This document shows, in pieces, positions 10,926 through 23,565 of a stretch of DNA of 64,000 bases. Every line of letters starts with the position of its first letter. Positions within the stretch are counted from its first letter, which is position 1. The position numbers were made by a program, and so were the translations under genes. The notes beneath the pieces are model-generated. The model ran no database searches, had not been told where the DNA came from, and saw only the letters and a list, made by a program, of their open reading frames with translations. Origin of the DNA: Neurospora intermedia (taxonomy: Eukaryota > Ascomycota > Sordariomycetes > Sordariales > Sordariaceae); NCBI GenBank assembly GCA_037102815.1, contig BTPP01000007.1, positions 992,001-1,056,000 on the forward strand, written 5' to 3'.

Positions 10926-12945
10926 CTCAGAGAGCTCGTCCCGATGGCCTGCTACAGTATTGCCATTGATGGCTTGAGGCCATCTCCGCGATGACATGTC
11001 CCCGAAGACGCTCCGGGCGTCTCGCCATGGGCCAAGGGACAAGGAAGGTGTGCTGATGGATGCTGCATGGTGTCGTTCGTTGGGAGCAATGGCCAGACTG
11101 TCGCCAGTTGCTTGGACAGGGGCCCATCAGGACCAAGCGCAACCACGGTCGGCTGGTGGTGTGAACATTCTGTTACGAGGTTGTGAAGTCAGAGCATGCG
11201 GGCAATGCATCATAGACAGAAGTGGGGGACCATCGATTACGACGTTGCACAGGGCCATCCGCTCCTGGGCTCCGGTTGTTCGACGTCGGTCGAGATGAAG
11301 TGTTGTAGGGAAAGATAAGCGGCCTCGTTCGGTCCGATATGCAGCGAGCATTCGACGACTTGATCAGACCACCGCCGCAATCCAGGCACTCGCACCCAAG
11401 CCACACCGGCCCTTCCCATTGGCGGCTGGTGGGGTTGCGCCCCAGAAAAGCGGACCTTAACCGCGTCGGCGACATGCCAGACACAGATCGCCTCAGGCTG
11501 GCCTTCCGAGACGGCACCATCCGGCGGTAAAATTTCAAAACAGTCAGCACCATTCGGCTCCGTCTGCCGAATGGCAACGTGGGCTGAGCTCATGTCGGTT
11601 GTTCTGTTTGTTGAGGTTTGAGGTCGATGTGGTCAATGCTCGGCGTTGACATGAGTTCGAAAGTTACCTCGAGGCTACCCAGGGTCCCAGGTCCCCTGAG
11701 GGTGGTGGGTGCGTTCTTGGGTCTGAGCGCCAAGGGCATGAGGATAGAAGATATGGGACAATTTCTTAGCAAGGGGCGAATAGTCAGAGACGCAACCCAA
11801 GTGCTGGAAAGCCTGTTAACCAACAGACCACCAAGCTCCATTCAACCACTTCTTTGTTGTTATTTTTGAAAATTCCAAGAAACTTAAGATAAGGGCAGAA
11901 GATTCAGAAGAAGAGAACTTGCAAATCGTATCATGTCAAAGTCGTCTGACTTGGAAATGAGGATTCGCCCTACTGCGACCTAACACTTCTCTCTTGGAAA
12001 CGCTGCCTCAACTAAGGCAACGGAGATGAGAGCGGCCACTTGTCTACCACATAAAATCCAAACAAGATCTTTTGAGCTCAAAAAACCAAAGCTGGTCATT
12101 GAAACTTCCGTCTATGAAAAGTGCATGAGAACACAGATATTTCTGGTACAGGTTTCGTCGATGAAAGGTTTGGCGCAAGCTTGTATTTATAGCTGAGTAC
12201 CAAATGAGCCTATTGAATTAAACACATGTGCCATATCTACTACAGTGAGAGGGGTGAAAAAGCCTTGGCGCCCAGCCAACAAAAGGCACCCACCACCCCT
12301 CGTGTACCCATTTACTCTTCTGTCTGCTCAACCTCCTCCTACAATCGCGAGATGTGACAGAATGACGACCATGGAATTGACCACTTTATCGCCTTTTGGC
12401 CTGCTTCACGATATGTTCATTTCACCATGACACGCACACGTATTCTGAGTGTGAGGCTGCGGATTGACCGAATCACCTCGCCGTCCTACGAACCAAAGCT
12501 GATGTCGAGAGAACTGAACACTTTGTCTGCCTTGTCTCCTCACCTCCTCTCTGTTTGGTACCAACATTAAGATATTTCGCCCTTCCTTGCCTGTCAGAAG
12601 CCAGCGCAATCCTGGTTGCTCATTGATGGCTGATAGCCAGGCGCTCAGCTTGATGCAATTGGGTGTTGTGGCAGAGCCGTTCAATGGGAATACTTCGGTT
12701 CGACATGGCATTCGCGACTGGTCGAATGGGAAGCATCCGCGTTTCAGCTCTCTGGAAATCGGGCACTAAGGTATTCAGCACCGCCGCAGCCCAACAGTTG
12801 GCTGACCAAATGAGTAAAATGCTAAGCCTTCGCTCACAACCGAATAAGTGAGCTGGTCGAAATATCATATATTGCTACCATCGAATGCCCGTCCAGTCTC
12901 CAACAACCTGCTCGTCTCGTTCATTCCGCTCGTCACGTCGTCCTT
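10926..12945. other. gene-free spacer between cfp and the NACHT gene
   Basis: About 2 kb holding the divergent promoters of cfp (minus) and the NACHT gene (plus). Open frames up to 134 codons exist but overlap each other on opposite strands and match no family I know. Confidence 0.5.
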
Positions 12946-15476
12946 ATGGATCCATTATCGTTCACGGCTAGCCTCATCGCCGTAGTCGGCCTAGCAGGAG
13001 AAGTCGCAAAGACCTGCAAGAGCTACATTGACGGCATCAAGAACCATCCGCGCGAAATCCGAGTGATCTTCATCGAGCTTAACTCGCTCACGTCAGTATT
13101 AGAAGGATTGAAGATACTACGCGAAGAGGATTTCGAAGACGCACAAATCATCAGACAACTTAGAGGACATGATGGACCGATACAGGGGTGTCAAGAAACG
13201 ATTCACAAGTTACACAGTCTTCTCAACCTGAACTCGGCCTCTGGCACAGCTGCACCTGGAGGTAGCCGTTCAAAGCGCAGACGGTTGCAGGCGAGGCTGC
13301 CAACTCTGGATGAACTGGCCTGGCCGTTTAGAAAAGACGAGGCCGTGGCTTTACTGAAGGCGATTGCGACACACAAGCAGACCATCGGTGCAGCTCTCAC
13401 TGCATCTGTATTGTACGTATATTACAATTGCAGTTGTATACATGGTGATATCTAATTCAGATGAACAGATCCGAGGTTCAGTCGATCAAAGCGAAGCTCG
13501 ATCGGGCCGAACAGGACAGACTGCACGCCTGGCTCGTCCAAATCAACCCTTCTTCAGATCACAACAACGCAAATCGCCTCTATGAGACGGGAACCGGTGA
13601 CTGGATCTTCCGCTCCCAAGAGTGGAACCTTTGGGTGAACAACCAGTCCAAGGAACGCGCTCTTTGGATACACGGCATCCCCGGGGCAGGGAAGACCATT
13701 CTTGCCTCTCATATCATCGAGCAACTCATCCAGACCAAATGCTCGGGCAACGTGGCTCTTGTATACTATTACTGCTATCACGGCCACAACCGCGATGAAG
13801 CCTTTTCGTTCCTCCGATGGCTCATCAGCCAACTCTGTCGGAAGACTGACACGGTCTCGAGCTTGACCTACGATATTTACCGAAGCGGCCAAGATCCCGA
13901 CATAACAAAACTCCTTTCAGCGCTCCATGCACAACTTCATGGTTTGGACACGGTATATGTCGCGGTCGATGCCTTGGATGAGAGTCAACAGCCACGAGAT
14001 AGATTCCTCGACGTTCTCCGTACACTGGCTACCGATCAGCGATTCCAGAAGATTCAACTCTTGACCACTAGCCGTGAATACGCCGACATTGAGCGAGTCA
14101 TGGCTCCCATCTCCCTTTCCGTGCCTACTTCACATGAGGAAGTGGAAAAGGATATTCGGGTCTTTGTCGAAGGAAGGATCAGTCGAAGCAACAGTTTCAA
14201 GTACTGGCCCGACGATCTGAAGCTTGAGGTGGTTGATGCACTTGCCAAGGGAGCAAAAGGCATGTTTCGTTGGGCGGTCTGCCAGCTGGATATTCTTCGT
14301 CGTCTCCACTGCGCAACGCATGAACACGTCAGGCAAACTATCAAAACTCTGCCCAAAGACTTGGACGAAACCTACATGAGGATCTTGAATCTTATTCATT
14401 CAGATGATCTCGAACTTGTCCGATTCACCATCCATTGGATCATCTATGTGGAAGGTCTGGATGACTACAATGGCCGTCTCTTGGATGTTACCGAAGTCTT
14501 CAGCGCCTATGTGTTGCATCGTTATGGATCCTCAGACGAGGCCAACCAAATCTCCATTCCTTGTAATCTCGACAAGCTTAAAGATTGCTGTGGTTGCCTT
14601 GTTTCTTTTTCGATGCATGGCCGTTGCAATCTCTCCCACTATACCATTAAAGAGTTCCTGACTTCCGATCGATTCAAGCCATCAGACCAGCTCAAGTGTC
14701 TCCATCTTGCAACGATGAAGACTTATCTGCCCAATGCCATTCTCCGAATGGAAATTCATCGCAACAAATGCGATGACATACGCGATTATAAATTTATCTC
14801 GGATACGCGATTTGTCCAATATATTTTGCATGATGAAGAATTCTTGGATCCCCAGCTGGTATTCCGTTTTCTCCTGATTTATAGGCCCGCAGAACGTGAT
14901 GACCGCTCACGATCCCTACCGTTCTCTGCCATAGCAATTGTCTATGATATTCAGTGGTTTGGGAAGAGACCGTCAGACGAAATCATTGTTTTACTCCGTC
15001 TTTTAGTCATGGGCGCCTTCCATCTTTCTCGATCTCTGCTCGAAACGGCTGGCAGTCACCTCCTTTACTCACCCTTGAACTTGATGTGGCATGACCCTTA
15101 CAGGCCCAAACTCATAGCCTCGAGAAGAACGTGGTTTAGGGGCAATTTTGTCGAGTTTCTAGCTGCCGCGCTCTTCTTTGACCCCCGTCCATTGCTGTTT
15201 CTGCTGGAAAATTACTATGACGACTTTGCACAACATGTCGATCTCAGTAGACATGTCGATCTCAGTAGACATGTCGATCATAGTAGAATCTTACGATCTT
15301 GGGGACAAAAGACCAGTCGCCTCCGCGTACGAATGGCTCGGAAAAACCGGGTGGTGCCTGTTGAATGCATGGAAGCCTCTGTGAAATTAATTCAGAAGCT
15401 TGAGGATTTGGGCGCGGTCTCGATGGATGAGAAGACGAAGTTAGGCTTGGAGCCAGACGACGACTCAACGGCATAA
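12946..15476 (+). CDS. NACHT-domain STAND protein (fungal NOD-like), no C-terminal repeats
   Basis: Two exons (12946-13412, 13469-15476) joined across a 56-nt intron (donor GTACGT, acceptor AACAG) encode 824 residues. The first ~150 residues match the N-terminal domain common in fungal STAND proteins (start MDPLSFTASLIAVVGLAGEV). The NTPase follows, with P-loop GIPGAGKT at about 225-232, Walker B-like VYVAVDALDE near 310 and a TTSRE sensor. After it comes a winged-helix-like region containing LSHYTIKEFL. Family members act as signalling switches in heterokaryon incompatibility and innate recognition. The usual C-terminal ankyrin, WD or TPR repeats are absent: the protein ends in a region I do not recognise that holds a triplicated six-residue unit. 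The protein may be a shortened paralogue or a repeat-less type. Its partner and ligand are unknown. Confidence 0.9.
15234..15287 (+). repeat. three tandem 18-bp units inside the NACHT gene
   Basis: Copies at 15234-15251 and 15252-15269 are identical. The third (15270-15287) differs by two substitutions. They encode HVDLSR, HVDLSR, HVDHSR, in frame. Confidence 0.95.
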
Positions 15477-15675
15477 ATGACAGTAGAATCAGGCATGGAG
15501 TCTCATCATCAGCCAAAGAGGTGACTTGATTTTGTCTTAAGGAATGAGAGGGAAGAGAAGATTGGGTATTGAGGTAACTGTCACTCTCCTATAGCGCAAC
15601 ACACCAATAGACTGGTCGATAGGACACACAAGACTGAAACAAAATATATCCGTCATTACAGCTCAGTGATGTTTT

Positions 15676-17970
15676 TTACTTCTCCACATCCTGGTCATTC
15701 CTTCCTAGCTGTACTTCATTTGCCGAAGATGCCTTTTTCTTCTGCGAACCGCCGTCACTTCCAGCCGAGCCGCGATGTGGACGAATCGCGGTGCCACCCA
15801 AAGGGCGACCAACAGCATCATGCGTGGCATCCCACTCAGCCAACTTAGCAACCGGCATCTTGACAAGTCTGTGACTCTGCGCACCATCCTCAAGTTGCAG
15901 AACCTCCTGACGAATGCGATAGCCCCGCAGCTTCGGGATCACGGAGATCCAGAGGTAGTAATAGATGGCGCATGCGATCAAGCTGGTGCCTGCGTCAGTT
16001 GACCACTCATTTTCTTCAAACCGCGGCGGCTTTCCAAAATGAAAAGGGAAACCGAAAAAACCTGGACTTACATTCCCATACCCGTGACCACATAGGTCCC
16101 GTACCAAAAGCTGACATCGCCAGCATACGCTCCTCCCGCGGGCGGATACCACGGCATGACGATCAGGTACAGCTGCACCAAGATGTTGAACACGACTACG
16201 AGGTCCCAGGCTTTGAACTCAGGGCGGGGAAGGTTGAGCCGAGACCGTCGGTACCGGACGACGTACAAACCTATTCCCATGATCAACTGGAAGAAGGCTG
16301 AAGGCAGGACTTGGAGATCGGTAATGAAGTTGAAGGCATCACCAGCGGGAGGCGCCAAAATCATGAGGATAGTCAACGCCCATTTGACGAAGTACGGTCC
16401 AAGCGGAGTGCCAAAAGGGCGGGTAGAAGCCCAAAAGCGTGGGAAGGGGAGCACGCCTTGCCTGTTATCACGGAGGCCAACGTGTCAGCAATCACGATGA
16501 GCATGACCGACAAACAGATTCCTCGAGACTTACCTTCCGCACTCCCTAATCAACCTCGACGACCCAATCAACACAGCAATCAGATTCCCAAACGAGCTCA
16601 ACGCAATCAGGAAATTCAACCCCCTTACGGCACCGCTCGACCCAAACACCTTGGTAAAGAACAGGCTCGCCGCAATTTGCTGGCTCTGCACCAGCTCATC
16701 CTTCGGCACCGCGGAAAAGTACGCCACATTCGCCAGGATATACAGCACCGCGACGATGAGCAGCGCGACAAATCCGTTCCTCCTGATCTGCTTCACGGGG
16801 CTCTTCACCTCGTTGACCACGTTAAAGGCATTTTCGAACCCGGCGTACGAGAATATGATCTTGTACAGCGCGTTGGTGACGCCGTAGGGCGTTGCTTGAC
16901 CGGAAAAGGCATCGCGAAAGTTGATACGGGGTCCGGGGATCCGAGTGGTGGAGACATGCCCGCCTAGCACGACCAGACCGGTTATGGAAATGAAGATGAG
17001 GGTGAGGACTTTGATGATTCCAATGCCGTTGGCGAAGAGGTATGAGAGGCGGGTGTGGAAGGAGACGACTGGAATTTGAAAGGGAACGAGTTAGCATTGA
17101 TAGGGTCGGTGACATGGGCCAGCGCGGGATTGGGAAAGCGACGGGACGTACACAAAGCGGCGACGGTGTACCCAGCTACAGCTACGCCTTTGAGTTCCCA
17201 AGCTGTTGGAGAGTGGCCGTTTATTCTGAACAAGTACTGTGCCAGAACTGCGCGTTGTTCACGTCAGTTAGTCCAACTATCTTTTTTCCTGAACATGTCA
17301 GAGACGGAACAAGCGAAACACTCACCGATAGCATTACTGCTACTAAACGACAACGCAACCGACTGGAACGCAAACGCCGTCGGGAACAGCCATCTCGGTC
17401 TTGGATATGCCTGTTCCAGGTACACCACCTCGGACCCCGATCGATTCGGGAAATACGCCGCATACTCAAGATACACCGAGAGATTCGCAACCGACGTCAA
17501 GAAGCCGATAGCCCAGAAGATCATGGAGAGGCCCACAGATCCGGTACCTCGAAGGATGTTTGATGCTGTATAACCGTTTCCCGAAAGAACAAGATCGAGA
17601 AGGGACGCAGTCAACACCAGCCCATGATAGCACGCACGGAAAACGCAAAAGAAGAAGGGAAAAACTGGAGGGGTTGCTCACGAGTCGAATACACGCCTGT
17701 ACCAATCATCTTGCCGATGTTGAGCATGATGATGGACAAAGGGCCGACGGAGTATCCCAGCGGAGAGTTGACTTCCACCGGCGCGCCCGTGGCTTCTTGG
17801 TACGCAGGCGGGGAGTCGTTGCCGCCTTTTTCGACGGTGTACTGGAGACTGCCGTCGCTGACGGTGCCGCCATCGCCGTCGAAGGGCCCATTGGGTCGAT
17901 AGCCGGATTTGCTCTTAGCAAGATCATCGCCTTGCCGGCGAGTGAAGGGCCGTCGCCAGTTGAAGGACAT
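15676..17970 (-). CDS. amino-acid permease of the methionine permease (MUP/LAT) type
   Basis: Six exons (17970-17682, 17565-17326, 17247-17152, 17068-16534, 16461-16072, 15982-15676) keep frame through five short introns and give 618 residues. The ATG was chosen because it opens the usual hydrophilic cytosolic N terminus. The first membrane segment carries IGTGVYSTP, whose proline codon is created by the first splice and confirms it. The rest shows about 12 hydrophobic segments, with FSYAGFENAFNVVNEV and a charged SPVKQIRRNG loop as in high-affinity methionine permeases. The C terminus is a long hydrophilic cytosolic tail. The protein would import methionine or related amino acids at the plasma membrane; the exact substrate is inferred from family resemblance. 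The 3' end lies 200 nt from the 3' end of the convergent NACHT gene. Confidence 0.9.
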
Positions 17971-18879
17971 TGGGATGTATAGACGTGAATACTGGAACAA
18001 ATGCAAAGAAAGACTTGGGCGGTGTTGTCTTACGGCATGAAAGACAAGATAAAAAACCAGGAACCTGTTGTTATTGTAAAGGAAACATCAGGACAGCCAA
18101 CAGATCCATATATGAATCCCGGCACTTCCAACAGTCCCATTCCTTTATTCCTCTCACCCCACGCTCTGGATCCCTTCACACGCCTTCTCTGCCTCAAGCG
18201 CTCTCGAAGCGTCGAGTGTGTGGTGGTTGAGTGCCTTCGCTCGTGATAAATGGTCGATATTGCATGTCCTTGGCGGCGGCTTGTATGGACAGTTATGGCT
18301 AGCAAAACCGACTTACCATTATTGTTATCACATCGATCCAATCCCACGCCTGCCGTACGAGGAAGGCCATCACCTGCAGAGTCACGACGAGATACATGGC
18401 CAAGCACAGCGGCAGACAGCCAAAGGTGGTAGTGGTAACGCTCGTCATCTTGCCTCATCGCTTTACCGTTGGCAGGCTTTTGGTATTCTTGGTGTAGTTT
18501 ACAGCATGCCAAACTCTCGGTGATTGTCGTGCTTTGAAAATGGGGGGTTCGAATGGTGTCATAATGGCGCATATGGTGCTATAAGTGCGAGAAGACCCCA
18601 CGCTGCGTTAACAGTGTGGCTTGATGGGGACATTAAAGGCGATTTTTTTTCATCTCTCGAGTATCACTTTCATGGGAAAGCCACATGTGACAGTATTCCC
18701 CATAGGCAACCTCGAGGCAGTCGAGAACAGTTATATCCGGTTGAGAAACAGCCTTCATATCTGAAGCCTCCACATTAACTCGAAGAATCTAATGCCATTC
18801 AAGATCTGCTTACGTTGAACACAACAAACTACCCAGATATTCAAGTTGTCTAATAAAGCTACCTCATAATCAACACCTC
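17971..18879. other. spacer upstream of the permease
   Basis: This is the presumed permease promoter plus the 3' flank of the dioxygenase gene. No coding exon or RNA gene is visible. Confidence 0.5.
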
Positions 18880-20260
18880 TCAACCTCCCTCACCCTGCGT
18901 CCCCACGCTCTCCCCCTTACTCGCGCTCCTAATCTGTGGCTCAAGCGGAAACACCTCCCTCTCCGGACTCACCCCGCCATACACCCTCTCCCACCGTTCC
19001 CTCAACGCCTCGGGCGTCTCCCACGCATTCTCCGGATCTCTCAACCACAACCTAACCAAATGCCTCTGCTTCTCCCCCTCATCCCTAAACCCCGCCCTCG
19101 AATGAAACACGCTCAAGTTATTCACAAACTGGACATCCCCCTGCCTAAAATCCAGCGCGACCGCGTACTTCTCCGCCGTAAAATGCAGCGCATCCAACGC
19201 CTCCGCCTGCGCCTCCGTAATGGGCGGGATATCCGCCGACCGCGGTAATCCCCAGTATCCCGTGAAAGTGCGGCGGGCGTACTGGATAATGAGCCGTTCT
19301 GAGGGCTTGGACTTTGGCTTTGGCTTTCCTTCTCCTTCCCCAGAAGCAACAGTAGCGGGCTGGTAATGCAAAAGCGGCCGAACAGAAAACTTCCTCCCTT
19401 CTTTCCCAAACTCGTCCGCCACCCACGGCTCCGCCAGCGTGCGAATCAAATCGGGCCGAGTGGCTGCCATCTCGTTGTACACCTTCCAGCTGCTGGACAG
19501 GTAACTCTGTCCGCCCTCGGCGGCCTCCCCTAAGCAAAAGAGGGCGACGATGTCGCCTGCGTCGGTGTGGAAGACTTGTTTTTCGGTGGTGTAGGCGGGG
19601 GCACCGATTTTGCTTATGTCGGAAACAGTGGTGGACAGGTCTTTGATGTGTGCTAGGACTACGTCGGCTGGGTGGCCGTTGTGCTGGTTGTCCTGGCGGC
19701 CGCGGATGGGGGCGACGTGCGAGGAGACGCCGGCGTAGATGATGATGTTTTCCTCGCGAGTGTGGGAGGTGACGGGGAGGCCGCGGAGGACTTTGAAGCC
19801 GTGGCCGTGGTGGAGCTCGTGGGAGAGGGAGCGGAGGGTGTGGTGCAGGCGGGGGAGGGGGAAGGTTTCTTGGGAGATGTAGCCTAGGGGCTTGTTGAGG
19901 CCTGTCATGCGGTGATGGTTAGTCGATGGCTTGATGCCTAAGAAGGGAACTGATAGGAGAGGAGTTCTCGCGGAGCTGGCTGTACTAACTCTTGAAATGT
20001 CGAAGTGCGGACTCGATTTCATCAATGTCCTCTTCTGTCAGTCTGTAGGTCCAGTCGTAGGTCTCGGCAAGGGTGTTGCCGTCCCACACAAGGTCCGAGT
20101 CTAGTTTCCGAGGGAAACCTGGCGGAAGAGACGACTCCAGTTTTTCGTTTTCTCGTCGTCTTTTGACTCTTGCGAGGTACTTGTCATGATCCGGCGCGTA
20201 CCCGATATCTGGTTGTCCGACCGGAGCTGGGACTGAAACCTGAACCGCTGCCGTAGCCAT
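18880..20260 (-). CDS. TauD/TfdA-type Fe(II)/2-oxoglutarate dioxygenase
   Basis: Exon 20260-19990 joins 19901-18880 across an 88-nt intron (donor GTTAGT, branch GACTAAC, acceptor CAG), giving 430 residues. The iron-binding triad can be read as His202 and Asp204 in FHTDAG and His357 in VFHSRAG. Arg374 in HLVRLWLRD is the expected 2-oxoglutarate ligand. The family oxidises small molecules using Fe(II), O2 and 2-oxoglutarate. Fungal members with this N-terminal 100-residue extension are of unknown substrate, so no reaction is assigned. A Lys/Pro-rich insertion (about 282-290) sits between the metal ligands. The protein lacks a signal peptide and is probably cytosolic. Confidence 0.9.
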
Positions 20261-20870
20261 GTTGCGTTGATTGGAGGCTTGATCCGGAGAAGTTGAGATT
20301 TTTGATCTGTTTGGAAAGGAAGGCTTTTGTTTGGAAGCCTCGGGGGTGTAGAGGGAATTGACAGTTTCGCTCTGTTCATCCGCTTTCGAGGAGAACCTCT
20401 TTACTTCTATGAGGTCGCGATGGACAAGTTGGCGATGACCTCATGTTTGTGCTGTTTGGCGTGATGGTGGAATGGTGGTGATGGTAGGTGATCTGCCGTG
20501 CGGAGGAGCGGGGGAGACGCATCTCACTCGCGCAATGCATTTCTCAGATGTCGCCATTCCACCATCCTCCATGCCACCAAAGTCACCAAAATTGAGTGTT
20601 GTTCAATCCGCCTTCCGTTCACGGCTTGGGTGTTGTTGACTGTGTTTCTTTGGTTTTGGTCATCTGGCATTCAGTGGCTTGAGACACTGCGAACCATCCC
20701 AACGAGACAAGGCAAAAAAGCATGCAACACGACCTAACTCATCGATGTTAAGTATTCACTGCCTGCGATGATTTGCATTGGATATTTGGATGAGCGGTCT
20801 GAAGAATGTGACGAGATTCGTAACGCAAGCAAAGATGTGAAGAAAAAAAGGACAAAAAAAAGAACAACTT
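20261..20870. other. spacer between dioxygenase and tRNA-Tyr
   Basis: Upstream region of the dioxygenase gene. Nothing further recognisable. Confidence 0.5.
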
Positions 20871-20958
20871 TCCCCTCGACCGGAATCGAGCCGGTGACCT
20901 TTCGGTATACAATCTCGCAATTACAGCCGAACGTGATAGCCAACTACACCACAAGGGG
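20871..20958 (-). tRNA. tRNA-Tyr (anticodon GTA) with a 14-nt intron
   Basis: On the minus strand CCCCTTG pairs with CGAGGGG, followed by discriminator A (20871). The C1-G72 pair is the eukaryotic tyrosine identity pair. The anticodon stem TTCGG/CCGAA (20927-20931 and 20901-20905) encloses a 21-nt loop. Removing 14 nt after position 37 (20907-20920) leaves a 7-nt loop with GTA at 20922-20924. The intron is at the standard nuclear site. A T-run follows the 3' end. Confidence 0.93.
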
Positions 20959-21777
20959 ATTACTTGTTGTTATTGTTGGAGTTAGCGCTTCAACAGGTAG
21001 AGCTATAATCCACAAAAGGAATTGCTCTTACACGCGTAATCATTTCTGTGGTTTTGAAGGCTTTTTGCACACAGTATGAACCCGAACAAGATTATTTCGA
21101 AAAGTGATGGCCCACAAGCCAGCCAGCTTCTTATCAGTGTCAGGTGGGGCTTCTTGAAAGCATGACAGCTGGTTTGAAGCCGTCAGGGGATTAAGGGGTA
21201 AGTAAACAACTGATTCCTTTCACTGGTACAGTCCAGGACACGGCGAAGATTCACAATAGACAGATCGTAGGCTGAATTTGAACTGCAGCTTTGGATGTGA
21301 ATAGCTAGAAGGTTCAGAAATAACTCAAAACCTTGACTTCGCAACCTCCCTTAGGGCAGCGCAAACATGGTTTGGTTCAAAGAGTGAGGTGGTCAAAGAC
21401 TTTGCAAAGGTTGTTGTGGCGGAAGCTTTGTCCCGCAGAAAACCATAAGGAGTGTTTGAAGAATCCGATAAAAAAAAAAAAAAAAGAGCAAAAATTGGGA
21501 AAGAGGGAAGTTCCCGCTGGCCAGGCGGGAAAAGAAAACAGATAAACGGACACAATCGAATACCTAGGTATGAAACAAAAGATCAAGAGCTCAAGATCAT
21601 TCCCCACCCCCTTGCCTGCCCGTCCGCCCCGTCCGCCACGCACCTTTCCGCTCCCTCCTTCCACTCCCTCCTTCCCCGACACCTATCCGTCCCGTTCCAT
21701 CCCTTTCCTCAGCAGTATCAAGCCCCTCACAAGTCCCCCACCCCCATAACGTAATGGCCTTCGTTGAGTCGTAGACC
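20959..21777. other. spacer between tRNA-Tyr and DPBB gene
   Basis: No gene is visible. It holds a poly-A tract at about 21470-21485 and the second copy of the palindrome TACCTAGGTA (21561-21570). A C-rich tract (about 21605-21700) lies just beyond the stop of the minus-strand DPBB gene. Confidence 0.5.
21561..21570. repeat. perfect 10-bp palindrome TACCTAGGTA (copy 2)
   Basis: Identical to the copies at 3668 and 34674. Confidence 0.8.
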
Positions 21778-22233
21778 CTAAACCCAATCCCAACTCCCCT
21801 GCACCACCCCTATATCCGTGTTCGCCAACACCGAAAACGCCGCCGGACTCAAATCCAATCCACCATACGGACACCCGGCGCACCGATCAACCAGCGTGAC
21901 TGTGACGCTCCTGCCGTTGGCATTGACTCTGATCCGGCGGCCGCACAGCGAGTTACGGTTCGGGTTGCCGTTGGGCGTGGACGGATCGAATTGGTCGTGG
22001 TTGAGCGCGACGACGAGCTGGCCGTCGTTGGAATAAGTGCCGCAGGCGCCGAGACCGGTGTAGTACCAGGTTATGCGCGAGGAGAAGGAGCGGGGGTCCA
22101 AGGTTTCGGTGGTGGTTGAGATTTCGCGGATGGCGATGGGGGTGTCGGGGACTGGAGCGGGAGCGGCGATAGTGAAGCCGAAGGAGAGGGCGAGAAGGGA
22201 GAGAGTACTGGTGAGGATGGGTTGGAAGAGCAT
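21778..22233 (-). CDS. small secreted double-psi beta-barrel protein
   Basis: A single exon of 151 codons. Residues 1-24 form a clear signal peptide (MLFQPILTSTLSLLALSFGF start, cleavage near AAPAPV). The mature protein carries a short Pro/Thr-rich linker and then a RlpA/expansin-like double-psi beta-barrel, with GLGACGTYSND, LCGRRIRV, TVTLVDRCAGC and LDLSPAAF. Family members include plant-interacting and wall-associated fungal proteins. Most lack demonstrated catalysis, and no substrate can be stated. Four conserved cysteines would form two disulfides. It is probably an abundant extracellular protein. The stop codon immediately follows SWDWV, as is usual in this family. Confidence 0.9.
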   Translation of the reverse strand: MLFQPILTSTLSLLALSFGFTIAAPAPVPDTPIAIREISTTTETLDPRSFSSRITWYYTGLGACGTYSNDGQLVVALNHDQFDPSTPNGNPNRNSLCGRRIRVNANGRSVTVTLVDRCAGCPYGGLDLSPAAFSVLANTDIGVVQGSWDWV

Positions 22234-23565
22234 TTTGACCTTGCTTTAGAGTGCTTGGCTGCTTGAGGAAGATTTGGTGTTGGTGAATCAAAGTTGCTCT
22301 TTTGGGTTGACCTTCAGGAGCAGGATGAACTTGGCTCTGGGGGTGGGTGCCTGTGTTTCGAGATGGAGTTGAGAGACTCTGGGTGAAGTTATCGTGATGG
22401 CTTTATATGCATCTTGAAAGCATTTCGACTACGACTCATCGACATTGTCGCTATCTGAGAGAGTGTAGTCGTGATAGCGGCATGAGCGTGCAAGTTTCAA
22501 GCCACAAAACCAGTCTGTCAACGCCGGACGGCACAAGATGAGGGGAAGAAGAAAGAGTTTTCAACCATCATCACCAACGAGCCGCGCGAATATCGACTAT
22601 TGACTGCGGGCAGAATATTCCCCCGAAGCTTTACATTGTTTAATAGCAGGGCTGGCAGAGGGATTTGGCTAGCTTGAAGCGCCATTGAGAAGTTAGATAT
22701 TAAGAAGAGGGGGAAGTGTTCCGCGATTCAATATCACATTCCTTTCCCCGGATTCGAGAGCAATCCATGCTCGCTCACATGGGTGGTTTCTATGCTTCAC
22801 CGGACGTCTTGGGCTGCGGCACGGGTGGCCATTCAATGCGGCAGGTAACTGGTTGAGCTTAAGATATGGAACAAAAGCGGAATGTTTGCATCTCGTGCTT
22901 TGATAATCAGCACTGTGGACAATGTCAGTTTCCAACTTACAATTAAATGAGCGGCAGCAAGGATACCTGTAAATGTAAAAGACTGCCCGATTGTTAGCCA
23001 AGATGTGAGCTTTCAATAACACAAGACGGAATTGGGAGACTTGCTGCTTGGTGCTGGGCTACCGTAGGATCTGCATGAATCCAGAGGTGTTTGTCAAAAG
23101 AGAAAACAGGATCAAACTATAAGCTGAGTAGAATGAATTGGGTACAGAGAAGAGGGGAAATGCTCATCAGCATCAAGGATCACAGTTCCTGACCAGGAGC
23201 GGGAACTACATCAAAGGACTTCTTCACTGAGGGAGACTGGACGTTTTGAGGACGTTGTGCATAACAATTGGCGTCAGCCGCCTTGGTGAATCGACACTGT
23301 TGAGACAGAGGAAGATAAGAGCGAGAGAAGAGCGACTGAGGGCGTGAACATGTGCCTCAGATCCGACTCATACGTAGAGGTACCGATGACTGACCATGCT
23401 CAACGGACTCGTGAAGTTCCTCTTCGGTGGACAAATACGGTTCTCTTGATTAGGGTAAAACTGCTGATCTCTCATGAAGCCCACCTCATACTGCAACCTC
23501 ATAACCATCACTCAACGCGCCTCAACTCTGCCTCTGTTCATGACGCATAGCCCCATGCCTCAGTT
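22234..23565. other. gene-free spacer
   Basis: Promoter of the DPBB gene on the left and 3' flank of the aspartic protease on the right. Open frames near 22693-23022 and 23344-23550 have no recognisable features. Confidence 0.5.
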
